Numbered from the stretch's first letter, positions 23,260-32,883 are shown. The stretch is DNA of 64,000 nt from Bacteroidales bacterium UBA6445 (GCA_002439585.1 DJOF01000021.1:167681-231680), one strand, 5' to 3'. A program made the numbers and translations. The notes: generated from the sequence alone by a model not told the origin.

Positions 23260-25911
23260 ATGGACATTTCGGCAAAATACGATCCCTCCTCAGTGGAGGA
23301 CAAATGGTATGCATATTGGCTCGATCACAAGTTTTTCCATTCGGAGCCTGACGGTAGAGAGCCTTATTCCATAGTTATTCCGCCCCCAAACGTTACCGGT
23401 ATACTTCATATGGGGCACGTGCTCAATAATACTCTCAACGATGTGCTTGTCCGCAAGGCCAGAATGGACGGCAAGAATGCCTGCTGGATACCTGGTACGG
23501 ACCATGCCTCTATCGCCACTGAGAACAAAGTGGTCTCAAGGCTTAAGGGAATGGGCATCAAGAAAGAAGACTTGACACGAGAGGAGTTCCTCAAGTATGC
23601 CTGGGAGTGGAAAGAGGAGCATGGTGGTATCATACTCAACCAGCTACGCAAACTCGGAGCTTCTTGCGATTGGGACAGAACCAGATTCACGATGGACCCT
23701 GATCTAAGCGAGGCTGTCACGGCTACGTTTGTATATTTCTACAAGAAAGGATTGATATACAGGGGAGTGAGGATGGTCAACTGGGATCCGGTAGGACTTA
23801 CGGCAGTAAGCGACGAAGAGGTCATTCACAGGGAGACCAAGAGCCATTTCTACCATCTGAGATACTATATATCCGATGGACATGGCAACAGGACAGACAA
23901 ATATATAGTAGTTGCCACAACGCGTCCGGAAACTATTATGGCAGATGCTGCTGTCAGTATCAACCCTGAAGACAAACGATATCACTGGCTTAAGGGCAAG
24001 AAGGTGCTGATACCACTTATCAACAAGGAAATCCCGATTATTGAGGATTCCTATGTTGAGATTGGATTCGGTACTGGCTGCCTAAAGGTGACACCGGCTC
24101 ATGATGTAAATGACTATGAGATTGGTCTCCGGCACAACCTTCCTGTCACAGACATTATCGACGATCACGGGCGTCTCAACGAGAAAGCTCAGATACTTGT
24201 AGGTGAAGACCGCTTCGAGGCAAGGCGCAAGATTGAGAAAATGCTTGCGGATGCAGGTTGTCTTGAGAAAGTAGAGGAGTATGTATCTCCTATAGGGTAT
24301 TCAGAGAGGACTGATGCTGTAATCGAACCAAAACTTTCGACACAGTGGTTTCTTAAGATGGGACATCTTGCCGCCATGGCACTTGAATCCGTGGAGAGCG
24401 GCAAGGTCAAGCTGATTCCAGATAAATATCGCAATACCTACAGACACTGGATGGAGACGGTAAAAGACTGGTGCATAAGTCGCCAACTGTGGTGGGGGCA
24501 GCGTATCCCAGCATACTATCTACCAGACGGAAGATTCGTTGTAGAAGAGACATCTGAAGCTGCACTTGAAGCCGCAAGGAAGCTTGTACCGGATGCTACT
24601 GCCGATATGCTGCATCAGGATGACGATGTGCTTGACACATGGTTCTCCTCATGGCTTTGGCCGATCTCAGTATTTGATCCCGGCAAACCAGGGCATCCCG
24701 AGCACGTCCCGAACAAGGACCTTGCATACTATTATCCTACAAATGACCTTGTTACTGGCCCAGACATATTGTTCTTCTGGGTAGCCAGGATGGTAATGGC
24801 AGGTGATGAGTTCATGGGCAAGGAACCTTTCTCCAATGTCTATCTTACTGGAATAGTGAGGGACAAGCTCGGAAGGAAGATGTCCAAGACTCTTGGAAAT
24901 TCCCCCGACCCACTTGACCTTATCGCCCGTTATGGGGCTGACGCTGTGCGCATTGGCATGCTGCTTTGCTCATCTGCGGGCAATGATATTTTTTATGATG
25001 AATCCCAGGTAGAGCAGGGAAGGAATTTCTGTGGCAAGATATGGAACTCGTACAGACTGGTAAAAGGATGGACAGTAGACGAGACTATTGCACAACCACG
25101 CAGCTCGGCGACAGCTGTTGCATGGTTTGCAAGCAGACTCAATGCCACCATAGAAGAGGTAAATGATCATTTCGCCAAATTCAGAATCTCTGATGCTCTA
25201 ATGAGTGTCTACAAGCTGTTTTGGGATGACTATTGCTCATGGTATCTTGAGGCTGTCAAGCCTGCATACGGATCTCCAATAGACGGAAAGACGTATACAA
25301 GCACATTGTCTTTCTTTGAGTCTCTGCTGAAGATGATACACCCTGTAATGCCGTTCATTACAGAGGAACTTTGGCACGATATGGAAGAAAGGAAAGACGG
25401 TGAGACTATTATGTATGCCCGTTTCCCTGAAGCGGGAGCTGTAGACGGCGTGCTCCTGTCCTCATTTGCCCTTGCACAAGAGGCAATCAACGGCATAAGA
25501 GGCATAAGGCAGCAGAAAGGAATATCTCCGAGGGAAACCCTTCAGTTCAGATTCAAGGGTGATTTCCCAGAGAATATGCTTGAGGTTGTATCCAAGCTTG
25601 CAAATGCTGTTCCTTCAGAAAGCGAGTCTGCCGGAGGTAGTGGAGTATCCCTTGTTATAGGCACTTGTGAGATGTGTGTGCCACTTGAAGGGAAGGTAGA
25701 TGTTGGGGAAGAGATTGCAAAACTGCGTGGAGAACTCGGCTATCAGAAGGCATTCCTTGAGTCAGTGCGCAAGAAGCTCTCCAACGAGAGGTTTGTTGCC
25801 CATGCTCCTGAGAAGGTGGTGGAGACGGAGCGCAAGAAAGAAGCAGACGCACTTGCAAGAATAGAGAGTTACGAATCCCAGCTGAAAGCACTTGGAGCTG
25901 AGATTGAATAA
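23260..25911 (+). CDS. valS: valine-tRNA ligase
   Basis: The 883-residue class Ia synthetase has the HIGH-type motif HMGH (residues 50-53), the KMSKT motif (540-544), the CP1 editing domain between them (including TTRPETIMADAAV), an anticodon-binding domain, and the C-terminal ValS coiled coil (about 820-880). It charges tRNA-Val and hydrolyses mischarged Thr-tRNA-Val. It starts a four-gene run (valS, thioesterase, ABC-F, dipeptidase) with gaps of only 5-8 bases, so it is probably one operon. Confidence 0.97.
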   Translation: MDISAKYDPSSVEDKWYAYWLDHKFFHSEPDGREPYSIVIPPPNVTGILHMGHVLNNTLNDVLVRKARMDGKNACWIPGTDHASIATENKVVSRLKGMGIKKEDLTREEFLKYAWEWKEEHGGIILNQLRKLGASCDWDRTRFTMDPDLSEAVTATFVYFYKKGLIYRGVRMVNWDPVGLTAVSDEEVIHRETKSHFYHLRYYISDGHGNRTDKYIVVATTRPETIMADAAVSINPEDKRYHWLKGKKVLIPLINKEIPIIEDSYVEIGFGTGCLKVTPAHDVNDYEIGLRHNLPVTDIIDDHGRLNEKAQILVGEDRFEARRKIEKMLADAGCLEKVEEYVSPIGYSERTDAVIEPKLSTQWFLKMGHLAAMALESVESGKVKLIPDKYRNTYRHWMETVKDWCISRQLWWGQRIPAYYLPDGRFVVEETSEAALEAARKLVPDATADMLHQDDDVLDTWFSSWLWPISVFDPGKPGHPEHVPNKDLAYYYPTNDLVTGPDILFFWVARMVMAGDEFMGKEPFSNVYLTGIVRDKLGRKMSKTLGNSPDPLDLIARYGADAVRIGMLLCSSAGNDIFYDESQVEQGRNFCGKIWNSYRLVKGWTVDETIAQPRSSATAVAWFASRLNATIEEVNDHFAKFRISDALMSVYKLFWDDYCSWYLEAVKPAYGSPIDGKTYTSTLSFFESLLKMIHPVMPFITEELWHDMEERKDGETIMYARFPEAGAVDGVLLSSFALAQEAINGIRGIRQQKGISPRETLQFRFKGDFPENMLEVVSKLANAVPSESESAGGSGVSLVIGTCEMCVPLEGKVDVGEEIAKLRGELGYQKAFLESVRKKLSNERFVAHAPEKVVETERKKEADALARIESYESQLKALGAEIE

Positions 25912-25919
25912 ACGAGACT

Positions 25920-26333
25920 ATGATGTATTACGAGACAAGTTTCCCCGTCAGGTATTATGAGACTGACCAGATGGGTATAGTCCACCATTCCAATTATATA
26001 AGGTATTTCGAATGCGCCAGGAACGCCATGATTAGAGAAGGAGGCTATCCTATTGAAGCTTGCGAGGCTGACGGGGTTGTTGTCCCTATCGTATCCGTAA
26101 CTTGCAAGTTCAAGCATTCCGCAAGGATGGGGGACACTGTAAGGTGTACGGCATCAATATCAAAGTTGCCTTTGGCAAAGCTCTACATCAGTCAGGCCGT
26201 ATACAATCAGGACGGAATTCTCTGTGCTGAGGGAGAGGTCGTGCTTGGCTTTCTGGACAAGGCTACTGGGCGTCCTGTTCCTTGTCCAGAGAAGCTCATG
26301 GAGATGATAAGGTCGCATATCGATGAAAAGTAA
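25920..26333 (+). CDS. acyl-CoA thioesterase, 4-hydroxybenzoyl-CoA thioesterase (YbgC-like) family
   Basis: The 137-residue hot-dog-fold protein carries the diagnostic YETDQMGIVHHSNYIRYFE near residue 13, whose Asp is the catalytic residue. There is no signal peptide. Members hydrolyse acyl-CoA or acyl-ACP thioesters; the YbgC group is often linked to the Tol-Pal system, but no tol genes occur here. ATG at 25920 or 25923 are both possible. It follows valS by 8 bases. Confidence 0.88.
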   Translation: MMYYETSFPVRYYETDQMGIVHHSNYIRYFECARNAMIREGGYPIEACEADGVVVPIVSVTCKFKHSARMGDTVRCTASISKLPLAKLYISQAVYNQDGILCAEGEVVLGFLDKATGRPVPCPEKLMEMIRSHIDEK

Positions 26334-26339
26334 ATATAA

Positions 26340-28262
26340 ATGATTTCAATTAACGGAATTACAGTATCTTACGGAAATTATAACCTCCTTGACAATGTAA
26401 GTTTCCACATAAGCGAGAAAGACAAGATCGGCCTGGTAGGGAAGAACGGTGCCGGGAAGTCAACCATAATGAAACTTATATGCGGTCTGCAAAGTCCGAC
26501 TTCAGGGCACATAGACAAGCCTGCCGGTACAAGAATTGGTTATCTTCCGCAGATAATGGAGCATCATAAAGGAAAGACTGTTATGGAAGAGACCATGACA
26601 GCCTTTTCTTCATTGAAAGAGCTGGAAGAGGAACTTTCCCGTATCGGGACTGAACTCGCAGAGAGGGACGACTATGAGTCCGAAGAATATATGGCCCTCA
26701 TAGCACGGATGAATGAAGTCAATGATCTGCTGGGGATAGAGCATTCTGAGCCTCCCGCAGTCAAGGCAGAGAAGACCCTGCTCGGACTAGGATTCAAGCC
26801 TGAGGATTTCGACAGGAAGACAGAGACATTCAGTCAGGGATGGAACATGCGTATAGAGCTTGCGAAGATCTTGCTTTCCGATCCTGATGTGCTTATGCTT
26901 GACGAGCCTACCAATCATCTGGATATTGAATCCATAGAATGGCTTGAGTCTTATCTCAAAGGTTACAGAGGTTCCATACTTCTTGTCTCTCACGACAGAC
27001 GCTTCCTTGACAACGTTACTAATAGGACTGTGGAGATCATGCTCGGCCATGTGTACGACTACAAAGTTCCATATAGCCAGTATATAATGCTTCGCAAAGA
27101 GCGGATTGCCCAGCAGACTGCAGCGTATGAGAACCAGCAGAAGATGATAGAGAAGACAGAGGACTTCATCAACAGGTTCAGATACAAGCCAAGCAAATCC
27201 AATCAGGTACAGTCGAGGATCAAGGCATTGGAGAAGATTGAGCGAATAGAAATAGACGAAAGTGACAACTCTGCTCTCTCGGTAAAGTTTCCGCCCGCAC
27301 CGCGTTCGGGAGATGTAGTCTTTAAGGCTTCGGATATCACAGTTGGTTATCCAGGAAAAGTAGTCTTCCGTGATGCTGATATCGAGATACGCAGAGGTGA
27401 GAAAGTAGCCTTGGTGGGTCGCAACGGAGAAGGAAAGACCACCCTTATGAGGGTAATGACAGGGGAACTTGCCCCTCTGTCCGGCACAGCCTCTCTCGGC
27501 CATAATGTAGCGGTAGGGTATTTTGCCCAGAATCAGGAAGATGTATTGGACAAAAACATTACCGTCATGCAGACTCTTGAGAATATCGCTACGGGCGATA
27601 TCCGTACAAGGCTCAGGGATATACTCGGGGCCTTCCTGTTCAAGGGAGATGACGTGGACAAGAAGGTGGCAGTCCTAAGTGGAGGTGAACGTGCACGGCT
27701 CGGCATGGCCAAGCTAATGTTGCAGCCCTATAACCTTCTGGCACTCGATGAGCCGACCAACCACATGGACATAAGGTCAAAGGATGTTCTTAAAGCCGCA
27801 CTTTCCAAATTCGACGGCACTGTTGTCATTGTCTCTCACGACAGGGATTTCCTCGACGGACTTGTGGACAAGGTATACGAATTCAAGGATGGCCATGTAA
27901 AGGAACATCTCGGAGGGATACAGGATTTCCTTGAGAAACTGAGGATCGGAAATCTTCAGGAACTCGAGAGGCATGCGGAGCAGAAAGCGGAAGCTGCCCC
28001 ACAAGATACCTCTGCCGGAAAGAAAGAATTTAACGAACGTAAGTGTATCTCCAAGGAAGATAGGAAGATACGCAACCGCATCTCCTGGCTAGAGAATAAG
28101 ATCGAGGAGACGGAGGCATCAATGAAATCTATAGAAGAGCATCTTGCTTCTCCAGGCAAAGACGATGATGTAATGGAGCTTACACGTAGTTATCTTGAAC
28201 TTAAAAGAGAGAATGATACCCTTACAGACGAATGGGCGTCATTGTCTGAAAAATTGTCATAG
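26340..28262 (+). CDS. ABC-F family ATPase
   Basis: The 640-residue protein has two complete ABC cassettes and no membrane span. Cassette 1 has Walker A GKNGAGKS (near residue 37), signature FSQGWNMRIE and Walker B LMLDEPTNHLD. Cassette 2 has GRNGEGKT, LSGGERARLGMAKLM and LALDEPTNHMD. A linker with the conserved FRYKPSKSNQVQSR motif lies between them, and a C-terminal coiled coil of about 60 residues resembles Uup. ABC-F proteins act on the ribosome (stall relief or antibiotic protection). This looks like a housekeeping member; there is no resistance-associated context. Confidence 0.93.
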   Translation: MISINGITVSYGNYNLLDNVSFHISEKDKIGLVGKNGAGKSTIMKLICGLQSPTSGHIDKPAGTRIGYLPQIMEHHKGKTVMEETMTAFSSLKELEEELSRIGTELAERDDYESEEYMALIARMNEVNDLLGIEHSEPPAVKAEKTLLGLGFKPEDFDRKTETFSQGWNMRIELAKILLSDPDVLMLDEPTNHLDIESIEWLESYLKGYRGSILLVSHDRRFLDNVTNRTVEIMLGHVYDYKVPYSQYIMLRKERIAQQTAAYENQQKMIEKTEDFINRFRYKPSKSNQVQSRIKALEKIERIEIDESDNSALSVKFPPAPRSGDVVFKASDITVGYPGKVVFRDADIEIRRGEKVALVGRNGEGKTTLMRVMTGELAPLSGTASLGHNVAVGYFAQNQEDVLDKNITVMQTLENIATGDIRTRLRDILGAFLFKGDDVDKKVAVLSGGERARLGMAKLMLQPYNLLALDEPTNHMDIRSKDVLKAALSKFDGTVVIVSHDRDFLDGLVDKVYEFKDGHVKEHLGGIQDFLEKLRIGNLQELERHAEQKAEAAPQDTSAGKKEFNERKCISKEDRKIRNRISWLENKIEETEASMKSIEEHLASPGKDDDVMELTRSYLELKRENDTLTDEWASLSEKLS

Positions 28263-28267
28263 AGCAT

Positions 28268-29380
28268 ATGTTCATACTTGACTCTCATTGTGATACTCCC
28301 TCGCAGATAATGAGGCTAAGGGACTTGTCAAAAGACAATTCTGGGGCTCATGTTGACTTCCCGAAGCTAAGGCGTGGGGGAGTCTCTTCTGTTTTTTTTG
28401 CTCTCTATACGTCCGGAACGATGACTCCGGACTCTGCTACAAGATATGCTCTTGAGATGCTCTCGGGAGTATATGATCAGGTAGAGGCATGCCCAGACAA
28501 GGTTGCTCTGGCATTCACATCGGAGGATATTACAAGAATAGCGGCATCCGGCCGGACTGCAGTATGCATAGGGATGGAAAACGGACTTCCCATACAGCGA
28601 AGTCTTCCTCTGCTTAGGATGTTCTACAGGACTGGAGTAAGATATCTTACACTTACGCACAACACGGACAATGACATCTGTGACTCTGCCTCAGGAGGCA
28701 GGCGTTGGGGCGGTCTCAGTCCTTTTGGTAGGGAAGTCGTAGCAGAGATGAACAGGTTAGGCATGATAGTGGACCTGGCTCATGCTTCTGACGAGACTTT
28801 CTATGATTGTGTACGACTTTCTAAGGCTCCCGTTGTGTCCACGCACTCATGCTGCCGGGCTCTTGCAGGACATAGGCGCAATATGAGCGATGACATGCTC
28901 AGAGCCCTTGCAAGTACAGGGGGAGTTATCCAGATAAATTTCTATCCTGTATTTCTTTCAGATTCATTCGCGCACCTGCTTGACAAGTCTGGGCTCGATA
29001 CAAAGGCTGATGAGATTGAGGAGAAATTTATAAAAGATCCTTCCGATGAGGGAAAGAGACTGGAATGGTCAAGAATCCTGAAAGAATTGTCAAGGCTTCC
29101 GCGTCCTTCAGTCGAGGATGTAGTAGACCATATTGACCATGCAGTCAAAGTAGCCGGAATTGACCATGTAGGAGTAGGATCGGACTTCGATGGTATAAAT
29201 GTTACGCCTTCCGGACTTGACGATATCTCCATGATTGGAAATGTCTTTGACTGTATGGCAAGGCGCGGTTACTCTGACTCGGAAATTGCAAAAGTAGCAG
29301 GCGAGAACTTCCTGAGAGTCATGAAAACCGCAGAATCCATAGCCGATAAGTCTAATCTTCTCACTATTAAAAGATTATAA
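28268..29380 (+). CDS. membrane dipeptidase (peptidase family M19)
   Basis: The 370-residue protein starts MFILDSHCDTP, with the first zinc ligands His and Asp (HxD), then GMENG (bridging Glu, near residue 101), STHSC and the second-shell HRRN. It is the bacterial form of renal dipeptidase and cleaves a broad range of dipeptides. No signal peptide is seen, so it is probably cytosolic despite the family name. It closes the valS operon and is followed by a long hairpin shared with cinA. Confidence 0.9.
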   Translation: MFILDSHCDTPSQIMRLRDLSKDNSGAHVDFPKLRRGGVSSVFFALYTSGTMTPDSATRYALEMLSGVYDQVEACPDKVALAFTSEDITRIAASGRTAVCIGMENGLPIQRSLPLLRMFYRTGVRYLTLTHNTDNDICDSASGGRRWGGLSPFGREVVAEMNRLGMIVDLAHASDETFYDCVRLSKAPVVSTHSCCRALAGHRRNMSDDMLRALASTGGVIQINFYPVFLSDSFAHLLDKSGLDTKADEIEEKFIKDPSDEGKRLEWSRILKELSRLPRPSVEDVVDHIDHAVKVAGIDHVGVGSDFDGINVTPSGLDDISMIGNVFDCMARRGYSDSEIAKVAGENFLRVMKTAESIADKSNLLTIKRL

Positions 29381-29414
29381 CCTTTAATAATCATTGCTTA
29401 TATTTCACAAAACT

Positions 29415-29459
29415 AAATGTAACAAAAAAGTTATAGTATTTAACTATTTTGTTACATTT
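29415..29459. terminator. bidirectional terminator between the dipeptidase and cinA genes
   Basis: AAATGTAACAAAA (29415-29427) and TTTTGTTACATTT (29447-29459) are perfectly complementary (13 pairs), and inner AGTTA/TAACT extends the stem. It lies midway between two convergent genes. Confidence 0.7.
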
Positions 29460-29467
29460 ATTGACTA

Positions 29468-30754
29468 TTATAGATTTAAGTCTTTCTTCACAAGATTGAG
29501 CAATGTATACAGGGCAGAGGCTGCAAAACGCTGTATATTGCGTATTCGATCTCCTTTATAGATGAATTTCTGAGTAGCGGACAGGCCTGAAGCCGAACAT
29601 ACTCCTATCCAGACGGTACCATCGGGATTGATCCCGTCTCCGCCTCCGGGACCTGCCAGCCCAGTAGTTGCCACGGCATAATCACTCTTCATAAGTTGCA
29701 TTACCCCTTTGGCCATAGCGGCTGCCACTTCAGAGCTTACTACTCCGCAACTATCTATTATGGTACTGCTTACTCCGAGAACTTTCTCCTTTACTGGAAT
29801 GGCATAAGATGTAACTGAACCTATATAATAGGCAGATGAACCGGGTACAGATGTTATTAGATGAGAAATCTCCCCTCCTGTGCAAGATTCCGCAGCTGAG
29901 AGAGTCTTGCCATGGGCGGAGAGTATTTCTGCAAGCGCATGCTCCAGGGTATCCTCCTTGTCAGAATATATCGTATTGCCGAGGATTGTCTTCAAAGTGT
30001 CAAATTCTGCATCGATCCTCTTCATCTCACGGGCCTTGTCACCTCCGTATATGGAAAGGCGGAGCTTGACTCCGGTAAGGGGTGAGGGCAGATAGGCAAG
30101 ATGCATGTCTTCAGGAAGTGAAGCCTCCCAAGGTGCTATCTTCTCGGCCAAAGCAGATTCTGCAATGCCATAGGTCATGATAGACTTGTGGTAGATGTCC
30201 GTAAGTGCAAAATGTCTCCTGATGTCGGCCATAACGTCAGGCAATGCGTTCCTGGTCTCGAATGGCACACCTGGCATAGAATAAAGGACATGAGTGCCGC
30301 TGCATCCGGGAATCTCCTTGTCCGTAAGTCTGAATACCATTATAGGGGCTGTTCCGCATTTGTTGGGAATCACCTCACATCTGTCTGGGACTTTGGCCTG
30401 AGACAGGTTGCTTTCAAGATTGTCAATTCCGCGTGCCGAGAGAATGGAATGCATCAGGGCATTCTGCCTCTGGTCCACTATGTATCCTTTGCTGCAGGAG
30501 AGTTCGGCAAGAGCAGCCTTTGTGATGTCGTCTTTTGTGGGTCCAAGCCCTCCAGTACAGATGACAATATCGTGGCTTGCAAGTGCGGAACGTAAAGTTC
30601 TCACAATTGCGTCATGATCATCACCTATTGATACCATATTGGTTACACGAACGCCGATGCGGTTGAGTTCTGTAGCGATGGCAGCTGAGTTGGTGTCTGT
30701 TATCTGGCCTATCAGGATCTCGTCACCGATAGTGCATATTGATGCTGTTATCAT
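29468..30754 (-). CDS. cinA: CinA family nicotinamide-nucleotide amidohydrolase
   Basis: The 428-residue protein combines an N-terminal MoaB/MogA-like domain (IGDEILIGQITDTN near residue 8, CTGGLGPTKDD near 68) and a C-terminal PncC-type domain with AESCTGG (near residue 288) and TGLAGPGGGDGINPDGTVW. It deamidates NMN in NAD recycling and may also have ADP-ribose pyrophosphatase activity. Its ATG overlaps the pyrD stop as ATGA, so it is the second gene of a pyrD-cinA operon. Confidence 0.93.
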   Translation of the reverse strand: MITASICTIGDEILIGQITDTNSAAIATELNRIGVRVTNMVSIGDDHDAIVRTLRSALASHDIVICTGGLGPTKDDITKAALAELSCSKGYIVDQRQNALMHSILSARGIDNLESNLSQAKVPDRCEVIPNKCGTAPIMVFRLTDKEIPGCSGTHVLYSMPGVPFETRNALPDVMADIRRHFALTDIYHKSIMTYGIAESALAEKIAPWEASLPEDMHLAYLPSPLTGVKLRLSIYGGDKAREMKRIDAEFDTLKTILGNTIYSDKEDTLEHALAEILSAHGKTLSAAESCTGGEISHLITSVPGSSAYYIGSVTSYAIPVKEKVLGVSSTIIDSCGVVSSEVAAAMAKGVMQLMKSDYAVATTGLAGPGGGDGINPDGTVWIGVCSASGLSATQKFIYKGDRIRNIQRFAASALYTLLNLVKKDLNL

Positions 30755-31782
30755 TGTCTGTCAAGATATTTCAATGTCTTAGATATTAGCCCTGGGCCTT
30801 CGTATATTAGGCCTGAATACATTTCTATAAGGGAAGCTCCGGCATCCAGCATGGCTTTGGCATCTTCTGGGCTCATGATGCCTCCCACTCCAATTATAGG
30901 CAGACGGCCTTCAGTCTTGTCGTGAATGTACCTTACCATCTCTATATTGCGCCTAAATAAGGGAGCCCCAGACATGCCGCCTTTGCCAATCTCGCGTACC
31001 CTTTCTTCGGAAATAGTGAGTCCGTCCCTGGATCTTGTTGTATTTCCGGCAACAATGCCATCGATGCCGGAAGACATGGCGTATGAGAGGATCTCGTCGA
31101 TCTGTGCATGAACCAAATCCGGTGACAGTTTCAGCAAGACAGGTTTATATTTGTCGAATCCGGTCCTCATATCAAGCAGACTGTCCATTATATCAGATAG
31201 AGCAGAGACGTCTTGAAGCCCTGTAAGACCTTCTACATTAGGGCAAGAAATGTTGATCACAAACATATCAACATAGTCATATAGCATTGTGAATGCCTCA
31301 AGGTAATCCTTGGCTACTTCATCACCATGCGAAGATGATCTCGGGGCTATATTTCCAGCTACGATTACTTTCGGGGGAAATCCGGTAAGATTGCGGATAG
31401 CGTTAGAGACTCCATGATTATTGATACCCATGCGGTTGATTATTGCCTTATCCTGTACGATCCTAAACACTCTTGGCTTAGGATTTCCGACTTGTGGGGC
31501 ACAGGTAAGCGAACCTATCTCGACAAATCCGGCTCCAAGGCATGAAAGAGCATTGTAGCATTCCCCGTCCTTGTCAAGTCCTCCGGCAATGCCGACAGGA
31601 TTGGGGAATTTAATGCCGAAAACTTCTCTGCCGAGACGTGGATAATCTCTCTTGAAGATAAGGCTCAAGACACACCTGCCGGTACATGTCCGTCCCATGA
31701 GTTTTAGAAATCCTACTGTAAATCTGTGCGCAGTCTCAGCATTGAACCTGAATAGCAAAGGCCTAATAAACGTCTTGTACAT
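30751..31782 (-). CDS. pyrD: dihydroorotate dehydrogenase, class 2 type (quinone)
   Basis: From the ATG at 31782 the protein is 343 residues and starts MYKTFIRPLLFRFNAETAHR, the membrane-associated N-terminal helix of class 2 enzymes. GGLDKDGECYNALSCLG, GNIAPRSS and GIVAGNTTRSRDG are flavin and substrate motifs. It oxidises dihydroorotate to orotate and reduces quinone. The catalytic-base position reads NISCPN: a Cys as in class 1 enzymes rather than the Ser of E. coli PyrD. The start is fixed by a strong promoter just upstream. It overlaps cinA by 4 bases. Confidence 0.92.
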   Translation of the reverse strand: MYKTFIRPLLFRFNAETAHRFTVGFLKLMGRTCTGRCVLSLIFKRDYPRLGREVFGIKFPNPVGIAGGLDKDGECYNALSCLGAGFVEIGSLTCAPQVGNPKPRVFRIVQDKAIINRMGINNHGVSNAIRNLTGFPPKVIVAGNIAPRSSSHGDEVAKDYLEAFTMLYDYVDMFVINISCPNVEGLTGLQDVSALSDIMDSLLDMRTGFDKYKPVLLKLSPDLVHAQIDEILSYAMSSGIDGIVAGNTTRSRDGLTISEERVREIGKGGMSGAPLFRRNIEMVRYIHDKTEGRLPIIGVGGIMSPEDAKAMLDAGASLIEMYSGLIYEGPGLISKTLKYLDRQ

Positions 31783-31802
31783 AATAGACTGAATTTCGCA
31801 CA

Positions 31803-31833
31803 CAAAATTAGTCAAATGACGTCTTTTTGCAAA
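31803..31833 (-). promoter_or_regulatory. promoter of pyrD-cinA
   Basis: On the minus strand TTTG (31830-31833), a 19-base spacer and TAATTTTG (31803-31810) match the Bacteroidetes consensus. The start would be near 31799, 17 bases before the ATG at 31782. The -33 box lies within 5 bases of the XRE gene stop. Confidence 0.75.
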
Positions 31834-31837
31834 GATT

Positions 31838-32365
31838 TCAGCCTATCTCGCTGAACGTATTGTCATCATAGAATACGAGTATCTTAGTTATCCTTCTTGC
31901 TGATGTCGGAGTTGAACTTCCTGACTGGTGCTGGAGGGAAGCCGATGCCGCACCTTCACTGCTAAGAGTCTGACCTACAGTCTGTACAGGCTGACTATCA
32001 ACTGAGTTTGCGGGGGAGTTCGATACCTGATTTTGTGAAGATGCGGTCGCAGATGCCGGATCTTTCTGCTCGGGAGCAGAAAATAGATTAACCGGCGAAG
32101 CTTGAGATGCCTCTTTGGCTTCATCCTCTTCTGAAGTTTTCTGCGAAGATTTGTACATCCGGCCTTTTCCCGTAAGAAGCCACTCTATATTAAGAGAGGG
32201 ATAGTGCGATAGAGTATTGTTAAGGAAATCCCATCCGGGCTTGTTGCGTCTGGCTATAATATGCGATACGCTCGCACGTGCGACATTGATCGTGTCCGCA
32301 AACTGAGACTGAGACAGATTCTCTGCCGCAAGGAACTGTTCCAACCTGTCGTTTATATCCGTCAT
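31838..32365 (-). CDS. XRE-family helix-turn-helix regulator with low-complexity linker
   Basis: From the ATG at 32365 the protein is 175 residues. The N-terminus (residues 5-65) is a helix-turn-helix: LSQSQFADTINVARASVSHI, followed by NIEWLLTGKGRMYK, as in phage-repressor-like regulators of Bacteroidetes. Residues 75-150 are a Ser/Ala/Gln/Pro-rich linker, and the C-terminus RITKILVFYDDNTFSEI resembles a short beta-strand tail. Upstream ATGs at 32377 and 32479 are possible but less conserved. The upstream region carries palindromic TTACAAATGTAA-like sites, one overlapping the promoter, so autoregulation is likely. The target beyond this is unknown. Confidence 0.8.
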   Translation of the reverse strand: MTDINDRLEQFLAAENLSQSQFADTINVARASVSHIIARRNKPGWDFLNNTLSHYPSLNIEWLLTGKGRMYKSSQKTSEEDEAKEASQASPVNLFSAPEQKDPASATASSQNQVSNSPANSVDSQPVQTVGQTLSSEGAASASLQHQSGSSTPTSARRITKILVFYDDNTFSEIG

Positions 32366-32385
32366 AATTCTAAACATTAGTTTTA

Positions 32386-32441
32386 CAAATGTATAAATCA
32401 AAATCTTAAATTCCAAGTATAAATGTGAATTACAAATGTAA
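32386..32441 (-). promoter_or_regulatory. XRE gene promoter with overlapping operator-like palindromes
   Basis: TACATTTG on the minus strand (32386-32393) with TTG 20 bases upstream (32414-32416) forms a promoter. The sequence TTTACAAATGTATAAA covers the -7 element, and the perfect palindrome TTACAAATGTAA lies at 32430-32441. Both could bind the XRE protein. Confidence 0.5.
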
Positions 32442-32883
32442 ATAAACCTGAAAGTCATGATATAACGATTATCATACATCTATAGTTAACTCAATATAAT
32501 ATGGTTTATATTATAACATATTAATTAGTTATTATCATAATATGGGTTTATTTTTAGAGAATCTAAATACTTAGCTGCGTTTATACAATATTCATGTAGT
32601 GTTACGCTGTAGAATCCATAATATAAACCCTTGATTTGTAAATATATACAGTTATTATATAATTCTTATAAGTTTTACTTATGTTAGATTTATAAATATT
32701 TACAAATATATCGGATTATGAATATTTAAATTTGTTAATTCTACAATTTTAAACTATAAATAATATTTGTGAACTTACATATATCATAGATGTAACATAT
32801 GTACTGAGTCGAGAGGTCTGTTATTTGTCTATATGAATCTATCTGATTAATTTTGTTGTATTAACAGAATATGATTTAGTGCT
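32442..32883. other. AT-rich control region between the XRE gene and queA
   Basis: This roughly 440-base stretch has no ORF of note and is much more AT-rich than its surroundings. GGTTTATATTAT at 32503-32514 recurs as an exact inverted copy at 32618-32629. Further TTTGTAAATA and TTTACAAATA motifs occur near 32635 and 32698, related to the XRE operator-like palindrome. The queA promoter lies at its right end. It looks like a regulatory region or old mobile-element flank. Confidence 0.45.
32824..32855 (+). promoter_or_regulatory. promoter of queA
   Basis: TTTG at 32824-32827, a 20-base spacer and TAATTTTG at 32848-32855. The predicted start near 32860 leaves about 24 bases before the ATG. Confidence 0.65.

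Noticed and set aside
26787..27503. 238-residue minus-strand open frame
   Set aside because: It lies fully antisense to the ABC-F ATPase gene, shows no recognisable domain and follows the codon pattern of the plus-strand gene.
31838..32365. XRE regulator as evidence for a prophage
   Set aside because: No phage structural, replication or integrase genes are near it; flanking genes are housekeeping.
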